27,759 nt of DNA from CAZNUM01 sp046861615 (GTDB lineage: Bacteria; Fidelibacterota; Marinisomatia; Marinisomatales; TCS55), in the NCBI GenBank assembly GCA_046861615.1, contig JBHHUS010000026.1, positions 1-27,759 of the forward strand, given 5' to 3'. This document shows positions 1-7,980 of the stretch, in pieces. Position 1 is the stretch's first letter, and every line of letters begins with the position of its first letter. The notes beneath the pieces were generated by a model. That model saw only the letters and a program-made list of their open reading frames with translations, made no database searches and was not told the DNA's origin. Made by a program: the position numbers and the translations under genes.

Positions 1-41
1 AAATGTCGGGACGCTCTGACCAATGAATAACATGAATACGT

Positions 42-114
42 GGGCGCTACTGGACTTGAACCAGTGACTTCCGCCTTGTAAGGACGGCGCTCTGACCAAC
101 TGAGCTAAGCGCCC
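42..114 (-). tRNA. tRNA-Val (anticodon UAC)
   Basis: The reverse complement folds into a canonical 73-nt cloverleaf. It has a 7-bp acceptor stem (GGGCGCT with AGCGCCC), a D arm GCTC/GAGC, an anticodon stem CCGTC/GGCGG enclosing the loop CTTACAA, a 5-nt variable region, and a T arm ACTGG/CCAGT with loop TTCAAGT. The anticodon at the loop centre is TAC, which reads GUA and so makes this valine. The 3' CCA is not encoded. It lies downstream of lon on the same strand. Confidence 0.96.
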
Positions 115-126
115 AATAAATAATTG

Positions 127-180
127 AAAAATAACGCCCATGGGGAAGCGACCTGCCCGCCGCAATGAAATGCAGGCGGG
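127..180 (-). terminator. GC-rich hairpin downstream of lon, possible terminator
   Basis: Between lon and tRNA-Val the minus strand holds a strong hairpin: CCCGCC at 156-161 pairs with GGCGGG at 175-180, extended inward by GCA/TGC around an ATGAAA loop, with one bulged base. A second small hairpin, CGCCC/GGGCG, lies at 183-196, just after the lon stop. A T-rich run (complement of 127-131) occurs about 25 bases beyond the strong stem, which is farther than in a standard intrinsic terminator. It may instead be a REP-like element or transcript 3'-end stabiliser. Confidence 0.35.
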
Positions 181-201
181 AGCGCCCAAAGGGGCGGGAA
201 A

Positions 202-2610
202 TTACGTTTTTTTCTGCTTTTCAGGCTGTTTCTTTTTCTTTCGTTTTTTACCGTCCAATCCCGGGACCGCCACATCAATTACATCCATCATTTCCTTGGC
301 AAAATGGAAGGTCAGGTCTTTCTTGATATGATCCGGTATTTCTTCCAGATCCTTCCGGTTATGGTCCGGTAAAATAAGGGTCTTAATCCCGGCACGGTGG
401 GCAGCAGTAACTTTTTCCTTTACCCCCCCGATAGGTAATACATTGCCCCGCAGGGTAATTTCTCCCGTCATCGCTACCTTGTCACGAACAGACTTACCGG
501 TTAAGAGGGAGACGATGGCGGTAAACATGCTGACTCCAGCGGAAGGTCCGTCCTTCGGAATAGCGCCCGCCGGAACATGAACATGAATATCTGTTTTTTC
601 ATGGAAGTTATCATCAATCCCCAGGATATCGGTGTGAGCCCGGACATACGTAAGAGCGGCAGAAGCTGATTCCTTCATTACATCTCCCAATTGGCCAGTG
701 AGGGTAAGGATTCCCTTGCCTTTCATTTTCGAAGCTTCTACAAACAGGATATCTCCTCCGGCCGCTGTCCATGCCAGTCCAGTGACTACCCCCGGCTTGG
801 TGGTACGCTCGGCAATTTCAGAATAATACCGTGGAGCCCCCAGATAATCGGACACTTTTTTCCTGGTCAGGCGAATTTTTTTGGTCTTTTTTTCCACCTT
901 ATCCCGGGCCACCTTCCGCAACACATTGGCAATTTCCCGCTCCAGATTTCGCACTCCCGCCTCCCGGGTGTAGGAGTTAATCAATTCCTTGATGGCCGTT
1001 GTATCTAAAGACACATCCTTATCTGAGAGACCATTTTCCTCCACCTGTTTCGGAATCAAATGGCGGTTGGCAATCTGAATCTTTTCATCCTCGATATAGC
1101 CGGAAAATTCCAGAATTTCCATCCGGTCCTTCAAAGCTGGCGGAATGGGGTCCTGGTAATTGGCCGTGGCAATGAACATGACCTTGCTCAGATCAAAGTT
1201 CACCTCCAAATAATGGTCGCTGAAACTGTAGTTCTGTTCCGGGTCCAGCACTTCCAACAACGCCGAAGACGGATCACCGCGGAAATCCATGCCCAGTTTA
1301 TCAATCTCATCCAGCATGAACACGGGATTATTAGTCCCCGCCTTTTTCAAATATTGAATGATCCGTCCCGGGAGAGCGCCGATGTAGGTTCGGCGGTGAC
1401 CCCGGATTTCCGCTTCGTCCCGCACACCACCAAGAGAAATTCGAATGAATTCCCGCCCCATGGCCCGGGCGATGGATTTACCCAGGGAGGTTTTTCCCAC
1501 TCCGGGAGGACCGGCAAAACACAGGATCGGGCCCCGGACCGCACCGTCAGGATCATTTTCCTGTTTCAGGGCTCTCACTGCCAGATATTCCAGAATCCGC
1601 TCCTTCACCTTTTCCAGACCGTAATGATCTTCGTCCAAAATCCGGCTGGCTTCCTTTACGTCCACCTGGTCTACGCTGGTCACATCCCAGGGCAGGTCCG
1701 TCAGCCATTCAATGTAAGTCCGGGAAACGGTGTATTCCGGTGATTGAGTGGGAATCCGCGAAAGTCGATCCAGTTCTTTCTGTGCCACTTTTTCCGCTTC
1801 CTCGCTCATGTGGGCTTGCTTTATCCGATCCTCCAACTCCTTCAGCTCCACCTGGGATTCATCTTCACCCAGCTCCCGTTTGATCGCCTTCATCTGTTCC
1901 CGCAGATAGTATTCCCGCTGGGATTTGGTAATTTCATCATGAACTTCACTCTGGATTTCCTCGCCCAACTTGATGCGCTGAATTTCTTTGGTGATGATGG
2001 TAATCGCTTTTTCCACCCGTTTTTTAACGTTCAACTCCTCCAGAACATCCTGCTTTTCAGCATTGGTGACCGTCAAAAGCGAAACCGTTCTATCAGCCAG
2101 ACGGGCCGGTTTCTGGATATTGGAAAGCATTCCGGTGTGTTCTTCCGTCAGATTGGGAGCCACCCGGATTAATTCAGTAAATGTCTGGCGCAAATTATTG
2201 GTAAGGGCATCTACTTCCAGATCGTCCTTCGATTCTTCTTCACCCACTTTTTTAATCACTGCCCGGTAATAGGGGTCCGCTCCGCGGAAAGAAAGAATTT
2301 TGACCCGGTCCACTCCCTGGACAATGGCCGATTTGCTGTTATCCGGCATATCAAAAACCTTCAATACCACCGCCAGGGTACCGAAGGAATACAAATCATC
2401 CGGTGTCGGGTCCTCAATGGAACCATCCTCCTGGGCAACCACAACAATATGATTTTTCTGGGGAGTCAAATCATCGATCAATTTCAATGATTTTTCCCGG
2501 CCGATATAAATGGGAATTACCTGCTGGGGAAACAGTACCGTATTGCGTAATGGCATGACCGGATAGGTTGGGACTGTTTCTTTGTCTAAAATATTGGCTT
2601 CTGTATTCAT
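202..2610 (-). CDS. lon: ATP-dependent Lon protease (endopeptidase La)
   Basis: Lon is a cytosolic AAA+ protease that degrades misfolded and short-lived regulatory proteins. The 802-residue product has the family's usual length and order: N-terminal substrate-binding LON domain (about 12-210), coiled-coil linker, AAA+ module with Walker A GPPGVGKT near residue 366 and Walker B FMLDEIDK near 430, then the Ser-Lys protease domain. The catalytic Ser lies in DGPSAGVS near residue 690 and the catalytic Lys in GGVKEK near 730. The C terminus is an unusual Lys-rich tail (KKRKKKKQPEKQKKT). The ATG start is preceded by AGG about 9 bases upstream. A 132-base gap separates it from the cytochrome gene, so it may have its own promoter; an inverted repeat lies there. 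Identification is secure. Confidence 0.98.
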   Translation of the reverse strand: MNTEANILDKETVPTYPVMPLRNTVLFPQQVIPIYIGREKSLKLIDDLTPQKNHIVVVAQEDGSIEDPTPDDLYSFGTLAVVLKVFDMPDNSKSAIVQGVDRVKILSFRGADPYYRAVIKKVGEEESKDDLEVDALTNNLRQTFTELIRVAPNLTEEHTGMLSNIQKPARLADRTVSLLTVTNAEKQDVLEELNVKKRVEKAITIITKEIQRIKLGEEIQSEVHDEITKSQREYYLREQMKAIKRELGEDESQVELKELEDRIKQAHMSEEAEKVAQKELDRLSRIPTQSPEYTVSRTYIEWLTDLPWDVTSVDQVDVKEASRILDEDHYGLEKVKERILEYLAVRALKQENDPDGAVRGPILCFAGPPGVGKTSLGKSIARAMGREFIRISLGGVRDEAEIRGHRRTYIGALPGRIIQYLKKAGTNNPVFMLDEIDKLGMDFRGDPSSALLEVLDPEQNYSFSDHYLEVNFDLSKVMFIATANYQDPIPPALKDRMEILEFSGYIEDEKIQIANRHLIPKQVEENGLSDKDVSLDTTAIKELINSYTREAGVRNLEREIANVLRKVARDKVEKKTKKIRLTRKKVSDYLGAPRYYSEIAERTTKPGVVTGLAWTAAGGDILFVEASKMKGKGILTLTGQLGDVMKESASAALTYVRAHTDILGIDDNFHEKTDIHVHVPAGAIPKDGPSAGVSMFTAIVSLLTGKSVRDKVAMTGEITLRGNVLPIGGVKEKVTAAHRAGIKTLILPDHNRKDLEEIPDHIKKDLTFHFAKEMMDVIDVAVPGLDGKKRKKKKQPEKQKKT

Positions 2611-2672
2611 AATAAACCTGACCTAATTGGTTAGAAAATTGTTATAACTGCTGCGTTGAAGCTCAAACTGCG

Positions 2673-2702
2673 TGCCAGGGTTTAATCTATGCGATCCTGG
2701 CA
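2673..2702. promoter_or_regulatory. Inverted repeat in the lon upstream region
   Basis: TGCCAGG at 2673-2679 is perfectly repeated in inverted orientation as CCTGGCA at 2696-2702, separated by 16 bases. It lies 63-92 bases upstream of the lon ATG. No T-run follows it on the minus strand, so it is unlikely to be an intrinsic terminator for the upstream gene. It does not match the CIRCE heat-shock operator sequence. It could be an operator or an mRNA leader stem; no function is assigned. Confidence 0.3.
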
Positions 2703-2742
2703 GGAAATCCAAACTTTTCTGCTTTTTTTGAGCCAATCTGCT

Positions 2743-3054
2743 TTACTGCGGTAAACGGTGACAACTGATGCAATCTTCACGGACTTCATGGGCAATCTTA
2801 GTCGCTACCAACGTTTCACCATTAAAGGTAAATTCCTTCCCGTCCTGGTGACAGCGTAAACAGGTGGCTTCATCGATGAATGCCCGGTGCATGGGAAAAT
2901 CAGAAAGGGGTGGCGGTGTTTTTCCATCCACAACCGCCGGCGCGGAGGGCTGCGGTTGAGGTATATCCGGGCCCGAAGAGAAATTCACCACCCATAACAG
3001 AGCCAACCCCGTAATGACTACCATCGAATAAATTAAACCTTTTTGTTCCTGCAT
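2743..3054 (-). CDS. Membrane-anchored diheme c-type mini-cytochrome
   Basis: The 103-residue protein has one hydrophobic N-terminal segment (about residues 8-24, with no clear signal peptidase site). A Pro-rich linker follows, then a short domain with two heme c attachment motifs, CLRCH at 65-69 and CISCH at 95-99. The likely topology is a single membrane anchor with the two hemes on the periplasmic side. His56 and His89 are visible candidates for distal heme ligands (inference). Its ATG overlaps the lipA stop in TAATG, so it is translationally coupled to lipA. No known cytochrome family is recognised beyond the CxxCH pair. A role in electron transfer is inferred from the heme motifs alone. 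Confidence 0.85.
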   Translation of the reverse strand: MQEQKGLIYSMVVITGLALLWVVNFSSGPDIPQPQPSAPAVVDGKTPPPLSDFPMHRAFIDEATCLRCHQDGKEFTFNGETLVATKIAHEVREDCISCHRLPQ

Positions 3055-3920
3055 TATGTTTTCCTGCCGTTCAACAATTCTACCTGTTCCTCCGCATGGT
3101 AGGAACTGCGCACCAGGGATCCCGATTCGACCACTTTAAAGCCCAATTGCAACCCCAGTTGCCGATAATGTTGAAACTCCTGCTCCGATACATACCGTTG
3201 AACCGGTAAATGGTTCCGGGTGGGTTGCAGATATTGCCCGATAGTAAATATTTTCACCCCGAGTATGGCCACGGAACGCATCGTCTCCTCGACCTCTGCC
3301 ATTGTTTCTCCCAGCCCCACCATGAGACCGGTTTTAGTGGGCAGTCCGTGGGCTATTGATTGTTCCAATACGCTCAAACTCCGGAACCAGTCTGCCTGGG
3401 GACGCACCTGCCGGCTGATGCGGGGAACACACTCCAAATTGTGGGAAAAAATATCTGGTTTGGCGGCAAATACCTCCCGAAGTGCCGGTTTATAACCCCG
3501 GAAATCCGGTGTCAACACTTCCACAGTACAATCCGGATTCAGGAAGTGAATCTGGCGAACAGTCTCGGCCCAGATAAAAGCGCCAAAATCAGCCTTCAGA
3601 TCATCCCGGTCCACCGAAGTGATGACCACGTGGCTTAATCCCATTTTCTTCACTGCCTGGGCTGTCCGTGTCGGTTCTTCTGCTGCCACCGGGTCCGGGC
3701 GACCGGTTTTCACCGAACAAAAACCACAGGAGCGGGTACAGATGTCACCGAGAATCATGATGGTTGCCGTACCCCGGCCCCAGCATTCAAAAATGTTGGG
3801 ACAGCGGGCAGATTCACAGACAGTGTGGAGATGATCATGTCTCACAATCTCCTGAACCGTTTTATAGCTCTGATTCACCCGCAGGCGGATGCGCGGTTTT
3901 TGGATAGTACTAATCTGCAT
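3054..3920 (-). CDS. lipA: Lipoyl synthase
   Basis: LipA is a radical-SAM enzyme that inserts two sulfurs into protein-bound octanoyl groups to make lipoyl cofactors. The 288-residue product shows the LipA-specific auxiliary cluster motif CESARCPNIFEC near residues 35-47, followed by the radical-SAM motif CTRSCGFC near 61-68. The conserved SGSLVRSSYHA near the C terminus includes the RSSY serine. The ATG at 3920 is used because an in-frame TAG lies two codons upstream. The Shine-Dalgarno is poor (AGGA almost abutting the ATG). It lies 81 bases downstream of the E2 gene, whose lipoyl domain is a substrate, and overlaps the diheme cytochrome gene. Assignment is secure. Confidence 0.97.
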   Translation of the reverse strand: MQISTIQKPRIRLRVNQSYKTVQEIVRHDHLHTVCESARCPNIFECWGRGTATIMILGDICTRSCGFCSVKTGRPDPVAAEEPTRTAQAVKKMGLSHVVITSVDRDDLKADFGAFIWAETVRQIHFLNPDCTVEVLTPDFRGYKPALREVFAAKPDIFSHNLECVPRISRQVRPQADWFRSLSVLEQSIAHGLPTKTGLMVGLGETMAEVEETMRSVAILGVKIFTIGQYLQPTRNHLPVQRYVSEQEFQHYRQLGLQLGFKVVESGSLVRSSYHAEEQVELLNGRKT

Positions 3921-4001
3921 TTCCTAAACCCAATTTCAGCGCTATTAATATCATTCCCCCGCTACCGTTGTTGGTCTTCATTCAACTGTTCCATCAATCC
4001 A

Positions 4002-5264
4002 TTAAAACAGGGAATCCAGGTCCATGGTTTCCAGGTTTTTTGCTACCGTTTCCAGAAAACGGCTGCCACCGGCGCCATCCACCAGCCGGTGGTCAAACCC
4101 CAGGGAAAGAAACATAATACTCTTAATCCCGATCGAATCACCAGTGCCGGATTCAATCACCACCGGCCGTTTTTTAACCACACCCACTCCCAGAATACCC
4201 ACATTGGGTTGGTTGATGATGGGCATACCCGTGGTTACATTAAATACACCGAAATTAGTAATCGAAAAGGTGGACCCCTGTAATTCATCCGGGTTGATTT
4301 GTTTGTTTCTGGTGCGCCGGGCCAGATCGTGGACCTTCCGGCACAAACCGAGAAAATTCAACTCCTCACAATTAGGGATCACCGGGACCATCAATCCCTG
4401 TTCTATGGCCACTGCCATGCCAATATTGACATGTTTTTTCCTAACGATTGTGGTTCCCTCCAGGGATGCATTCATTTCGGGATAGGTTAGCAAAGCTTTT
4501 ATCGCCGCCTGAACAATAAACGGGGTGTAAGTTAATTTAAAACCCTCCCGTTCAGAAAATGATCCACCATTGTGATTTACATAATCCACAATCGGCGTCA
4601 TATCCACCTCCGTCATGACATATACATGGGCAGCTGTATCCAGACTGGCCCGCATATGTTCGGCAATTAGTTTCCGTATATGGCTCATTTCAACCCGCTC
4701 TTCAGCTCCGGTGAAAATCGGCGGTGCGGGAATTACCGCTTCTTGAGGAGCTGCAACTGAACGGTCTTTCAAATAGGCCAGTAGATCCTGTTTTGTCACC
4801 CGACCAGCCCGGCCGGAGCCGGAGATTGAAGCTAATTCCTCCGGACTAATACCGGCTTCAGCAGCGATTTTTTTCACTACGGGCGTGAAGAATTTTTTCC
4901 CGGCTGCTCCCCGTTCAGTTTCAATGGTTTTTTTCTTCTCCGGCGCCGGTTTTTGCGGAACCGCTACCGCTTCCGGCGGCTTACTTGCTGCCTCCTTTTT
5001 AACCGTAACACCGCTTGACGCTCCGGCTTCCGTTTCCACCCGGGCAATCACCGTTTCCACGGCAACGACATCATTTGGCTGGGCCAGGATTTCAACAACC
5101 GTTCCGGCCGTGGGAGACGGAATTTCGGAATCCACTTTGTCAGTGCCGATTTCCAGCAGGATTTCGTCCAATCCCACCGCATCTCCAACCTTTTTCCGCC
5201 ACTCAATAATAGTTCCCTCCATTATGGATTCGCCCATTTTGGGCATAACAATATCTATAATCAT
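4002..5264 (-). CDS. Dihydrolipoamide acyltransferase E2 of a 2-oxoacid dehydrogenase complex
   Basis: E2 is the core of the complex; it takes the acyl group from E1 onto its lipoyl arm and passes it to CoA. The 420 residues comprise one N-terminal lipoyl domain with lipoyl-Lys43 in GTDKVDS, an Ala/Pro/Lys-rich linker, and a peripheral-subunit (E3)-binding domain around 122-160 (containing SGSGRAGRVTKQD). The catalytic acyltransferase domain ends with DHRLVDGAGG, where His392 and Asp396 match the family HxxxD motif. Its ATG overlaps the E1 stop in TGATG. Substrate specificity is inferred from E1 to be branched-chain 2-oxoacids. The gene could be named bkdB-like, but pyruvate-type activity cannot be excluded. 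Confidence 0.95.
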   Translation of the reverse strand: MIIDIVMPKMGESIMEGTIIEWRKKVGDAVGLDEILLEIGTDKVDSEIPSPTAGTVVEILAQPNDVVAVETVIARVETEAGASSGVTVKKEAASKPPEAVAVPQKPAPEKKKTIETERGAAGKKFFTPVVKKIAAEAGISPEELASISGSGRAGRVTKQDLLAYLKDRSVAAPQEAVIPAPPIFTGAEERVEMSHIRKLIAEHMRASLDTAAHVYVMTEVDMTPIVDYVNHNGGSFSEREGFKLTYTPFIVQAAIKALLTYPEMNASLEGTTIVRKKHVNIGMAVAIEQGLMVPVIPNCEELNFLGLCRKVHDLARRTRNKQINPDELQGSTFSITNFGVFNVTTGMPIINQPNVGILGVGVVKKRPVVIESGTGDSIGIKSIMFLSLGFDHRLVDGAGGSRFLETVAKNLETMDLDSLF

Positions 5265-7270
5265 CAGTACTCCATAATATCAGTTAACGCTTTGGCAACA
5301 TCTTCAGTCTGTGGCAACACTTTTTCCTCCAGAATACTGCTATAGGGAATCGGGGCATCCGCGGCTGCTACCCGTTCTACTGGGGCATCCAGATATTCAA
5401 AATAATGTTGACCGATTAAAGCGGCTATCTCAGCGCCAGGACCATTGGTTAAATTATCCTCATAAACGACCAATGCCTTGCCGGTCTTTTTCACCGAAGC
5501 AGCAATTGCTTCCAGGTCTAGTGGATTTAAAGTCCGCAGATCGATTATTTCCACTTTTCCGGAATCCACATTAGCCATTTTCACTGCCTCCAGCGATTTC
5601 TGCACCATGGCGCCCCAGGTTATTATTGACACCATTTCACCCCTCTGCACAACCCGGGCTTTTCCGAAAGGCAGCAGATAATTTTCATCCGGTTCCGGTG
5701 TTGCCGCATAGCCCTGGCGATACAAGCCCTTATGTTCCATGAATATGACCGGATCGTCCAGCCGGCAGGCCATTTTCAGTAATCCCTTAGCATCGGCTGC
5801 ATTGGAGGGATAGGCAATTCTGATACCAGGCAGGTGTATAAAATAACCATCAATTGACTGACTGTGACACAGGGAACCATGAATATACCCGCCCACCGGG
5901 ACCCGTATAACCAAGGGACAGGTCCACTGATTATTAGAACGATAACGGACGGTGGCAACTTCATTCCGGATCTGCATCATGGCCGTCCAGATATAATCGG
6001 CAAATTGAATTTCTACCACCGGTTTCCACCCGGCCACGGCCATTCCCACGGCCGTACCGATAATGGAAGATTCCGCCAAGGGAGAATTAAATACCCGCTC
6101 TTTACCGGCTAACTCCATCAACCCTTTAGTAGCAGTAAATACGCCACCCTTGGGATCAGCAACGTCTTCCCCATAGACAACCAATTTTTCATTATTTTTC
6201 AGTTCCTCCGCCAGGGCGTGGTTGATGGCATCCACCAATACCACTTTTTCACTAACTGCCTTGAAGGCTGTTCCCGCCGGTATTACTTCACTTGTATAGA
6301 TATGATCAAACGCTGTTGAGGGTTCAGGATGTGGTCGGGTGTCGGCCCATTCAGCATCGGCATCAATCTGTTGATAAACTTTGTCCCGAATAGCATCAAA
6401 CTCCTTTCTGGATATAGCCTTGGCGGAAATACATTCCTGCTCAAACCTTGTGATCGGATCGCGATTGCGATCTTTTTCCAGTTCTTCCTCCGGGCGGTAT
6501 TTCCGCTGGTCATCGGAGGAAGAGTGGGACAGGAGTCGTACTACGTGAGTTACGACAACTGAAGGACCTTTACCTTTCCTGGCCCTTTCTACCGCTTCCT
6601 GGAAGGCCAGATTGGCTTCGAAGAAATTTGTTCCGTCCACGTCAAAGCGCGCCAGATTCTGGTAGCCCGACACCATGGAATAAACGGAAGAACCGGCAGT
6701 CTGCTCGGAAATCGGTACACTGATAGCATAATCATTATCCTCAATATGGAAAATTACCGGCAGTTTTTCCCGGCTGGCCCAGTTGAGAGCCTCATGAAAA
6801 TCCCCCTGACTGGTGGCGCCTTCACCACTGGAGACGTACACTACTTCTTTGGTTTTCTCCCAGATCCTGGTTTTGGCACACCCCACTGCCGTTAAAAACT
6901 GGGTACCAGTGGGGCTGGATTGACTTACAATCCGCAACTGTTTATGCCCGTAATGCTGGGGCATTTGCCGACCGCTGGAATTCGGATCTTCAGCCCGGGC
7001 TAAAAATGACAGTAATTGTTCCCGGACAGTCATGCCTACACCAAGGCAGAAAGCAGCATCCCGGTAATAGGGGTAAGACCAGTCTTCACCGGGACGTAAA
7101 TTGGTTACGGCTCCTAACTGAGCAGCCTCATGACCAGAACAGCCAATATGAAAAAACCCCTTTCCCTGCCGCAACAGAATCAACATTTTTTCATCTAAGC
7201 GGCGGGCGGTAACCATTTTCGCGTAGATATCCAGTAATTCCTTTTTCTGAAACCCGTGCAGTCTTGGCAT
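5264..7270 (-). CDS. Fused E1 alpha-beta subunit of a 2-oxoacid (branched-chain-type) dehydrogenase
   Basis: The 668-residue protein joins E1 alpha (about 1-320) and E1 beta (about 335-668), which are separate chains in most bacteria. E1 decarboxylates a 2-oxoacid with thiamine diphosphate and acylates the E2 lipoyl arm. The alpha half has the TPP-binding stretch GEGATSQGDF (about 147-156) continuing to IEDNDYAIS. It also has a loop with SHSSSDD near 248-254, resembling the HSTSDD loop of branched-chain 2-oxoacid dehydrogenases. The beta half has GEDVADPKGGVF, LAESSIIGTAVGMA and HGSLCHSQS. It overlaps lipB upstream and E2 downstream, both by TGATG. Fused E1 proteins are known in Bacteroidetes-like lineages; branched-chain specificity is likely but not proven. 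Confidence 0.94.
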   Translation of the reverse strand: MPRLHGFQKKELLDIYAKMVTARRLDEKMLILLRQGKGFFHIGCSGHEAAQLGAVTNLRPGEDWSYPYYRDAAFCLGVGMTVREQLLSFLARAEDPNSSGRQMPQHYGHKQLRIVSQSSPTGTQFLTAVGCAKTRIWEKTKEVVYVSSGEGATSQGDFHEALNWASREKLPVIFHIEDNDYAISVPISEQTAGSSVYSMVSGYQNLARFDVDGTNFFEANLAFQEAVERARKGKGPSVVVTHVVRLLSHSSSDDQRKYRPEEELEKDRNRDPITRFEQECISAKAISRKEFDAIRDKVYQQIDADAEWADTRPHPEPSTAFDHIYTSEVIPAGTAFKAVSEKVVLVDAINHALAEELKNNEKLVVYGEDVADPKGGVFTATKGLMELAGKERVFNSPLAESSIIGTAVGMAVAGWKPVVEIQFADYIWTAMMQIRNEVATVRYRSNNQWTCPLVIRVPVGGYIHGSLCHSQSIDGYFIHLPGIRIAYPSNAADAKGLLKMACRLDDPVIFMEHKGLYRQGYAATPEPDENYLLPFGKARVVQRGEMVSIITWGAMVQKSLEAVKMANVDSGKVEIIDLRTLNPLDLEAIAASVKKTGKALVVYEDNLTNGPGAEIAALIGQHYFEYLDAPVERVAAADAPIPYSSILEEKVLPQTEDVAKALTDIMEY

Positions 7271-7980
7271 CAGTTCACTCCTACAGTTTTTTGCGATTGA
7301 AAGGTTTCTAAAAATATGGTACTTAGCACATTTTTAACTTTTAAAAAGTCCACTTCATGACCGATTAAAGCTTTCATCGACGTCACACCACATTCAAAAA
7401 TACCACAGGGGATAATCCCGTCGAAATAGGTCAGGTCAGTATTTACATTTAATGCAAATCCGTGCATGGTGACCCAGCGGGAAATCCGAACCCCCAGGGC
7501 AGCAATCTTCTCGTCCTCCACCCAGACACCCGGATATTCATCCCTGACATCAGCTGTAATTCCAAACCGTTCCAAAGTACGGATCAAAACCGCTTCCAGG
7601 GTACGGATGTACCAGCTGACACTCTTCCGGTATTGCCTCAGATCGAGAATCGGATAACCTACCAGTTGTCCGGGGCCGTGAAAGGTGACATCCCCCCCCC
7701 GTTCGACAAAGAACAACTTGGCCTGGGGCGGGTGGGATTGGAGCAGGTGGTTTCGATCGGCATTCTTTCCAAAGGTGTAAACTGGCTCGTGTTCCACCAG
7801 TAAAAGGTGATCTCCAATTGATCCCTTGATGCGCCGGCGGTGCAATAACCGCTGCAATTCCAGTGTCGGTTGATAGGGTTTTTGTTTCAAATCCAGGACA
7901 ATAATCGGTTTTTCAGCAGTGATATCCCTGGTCTGCACATGCGGCCAATCGGTTAATACATTAACTGATTGTTCGTTCAT
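7270..7980 (-). CDS. lipB: Lipoyl(octanoyl) transferase
   Basis: LipB moves octanoyl from octanoyl-ACP to the target lysine of lipoyl domains; LipA then adds sulfur. The 236-residue product has the expected size and motifs: GGDVTFHGPGQLVGYPI (about 95-111), catalytic Lys158 in EKIAALGVRI, the MHGFALNVN segment, and catalytic Cys192 in IIPCGI. It is embedded between lpd and E1 with TAATG and TGATG junctions. Protein lipoylation is therefore co-expressed with the complex that needs it. The N-terminal 25 residues before the conserved core are slightly longer than in many homologues. Assignment is secure. Confidence 0.97.
   Translation of the reverse strand: MNEQSVNVLTDWPHVQTRDITAEKPIIVLDLKQKPYQPTLELQRLLHRRRIKGSIGDHLLLVEHEPVYTFGKNADRNHLLQSHPPQAKLFFVERGGDVTFHGPGQLVGYPILDLRQYRKSVSWYIRTLEAVLIRTLERFGITADVRDEYPGVWVEDEKIAALGVRISRWVTMHGFALNVNTDLTYFDGIIPCGIFECGVTSMKALIGHEVDFLKVKNVLSTIFLETFQSQKTVGVN

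Noticed and set aside
1..35. Possible second tRNA at the window edge: the minus strand repeats TTGGTCAGAGCG, identical to the D arm of tRNA-Val
   Set aside because: The expected D-stem partner and a normal anticodon loop with T33 are missing in what is visible, and the rest lies outside the window. It may be a tRNA remnant or a hairpin; not supportable as a gene.
1060..1743. Long plus-strand open frame across lon
   Set aside because: It lies antisense within the certain lon gene, has no recognisable domain and no ribosome-binding site; it is a frame shadow. The same holds for the other plus-strand frames inside lipA, E2, E1, lpd and maeB.
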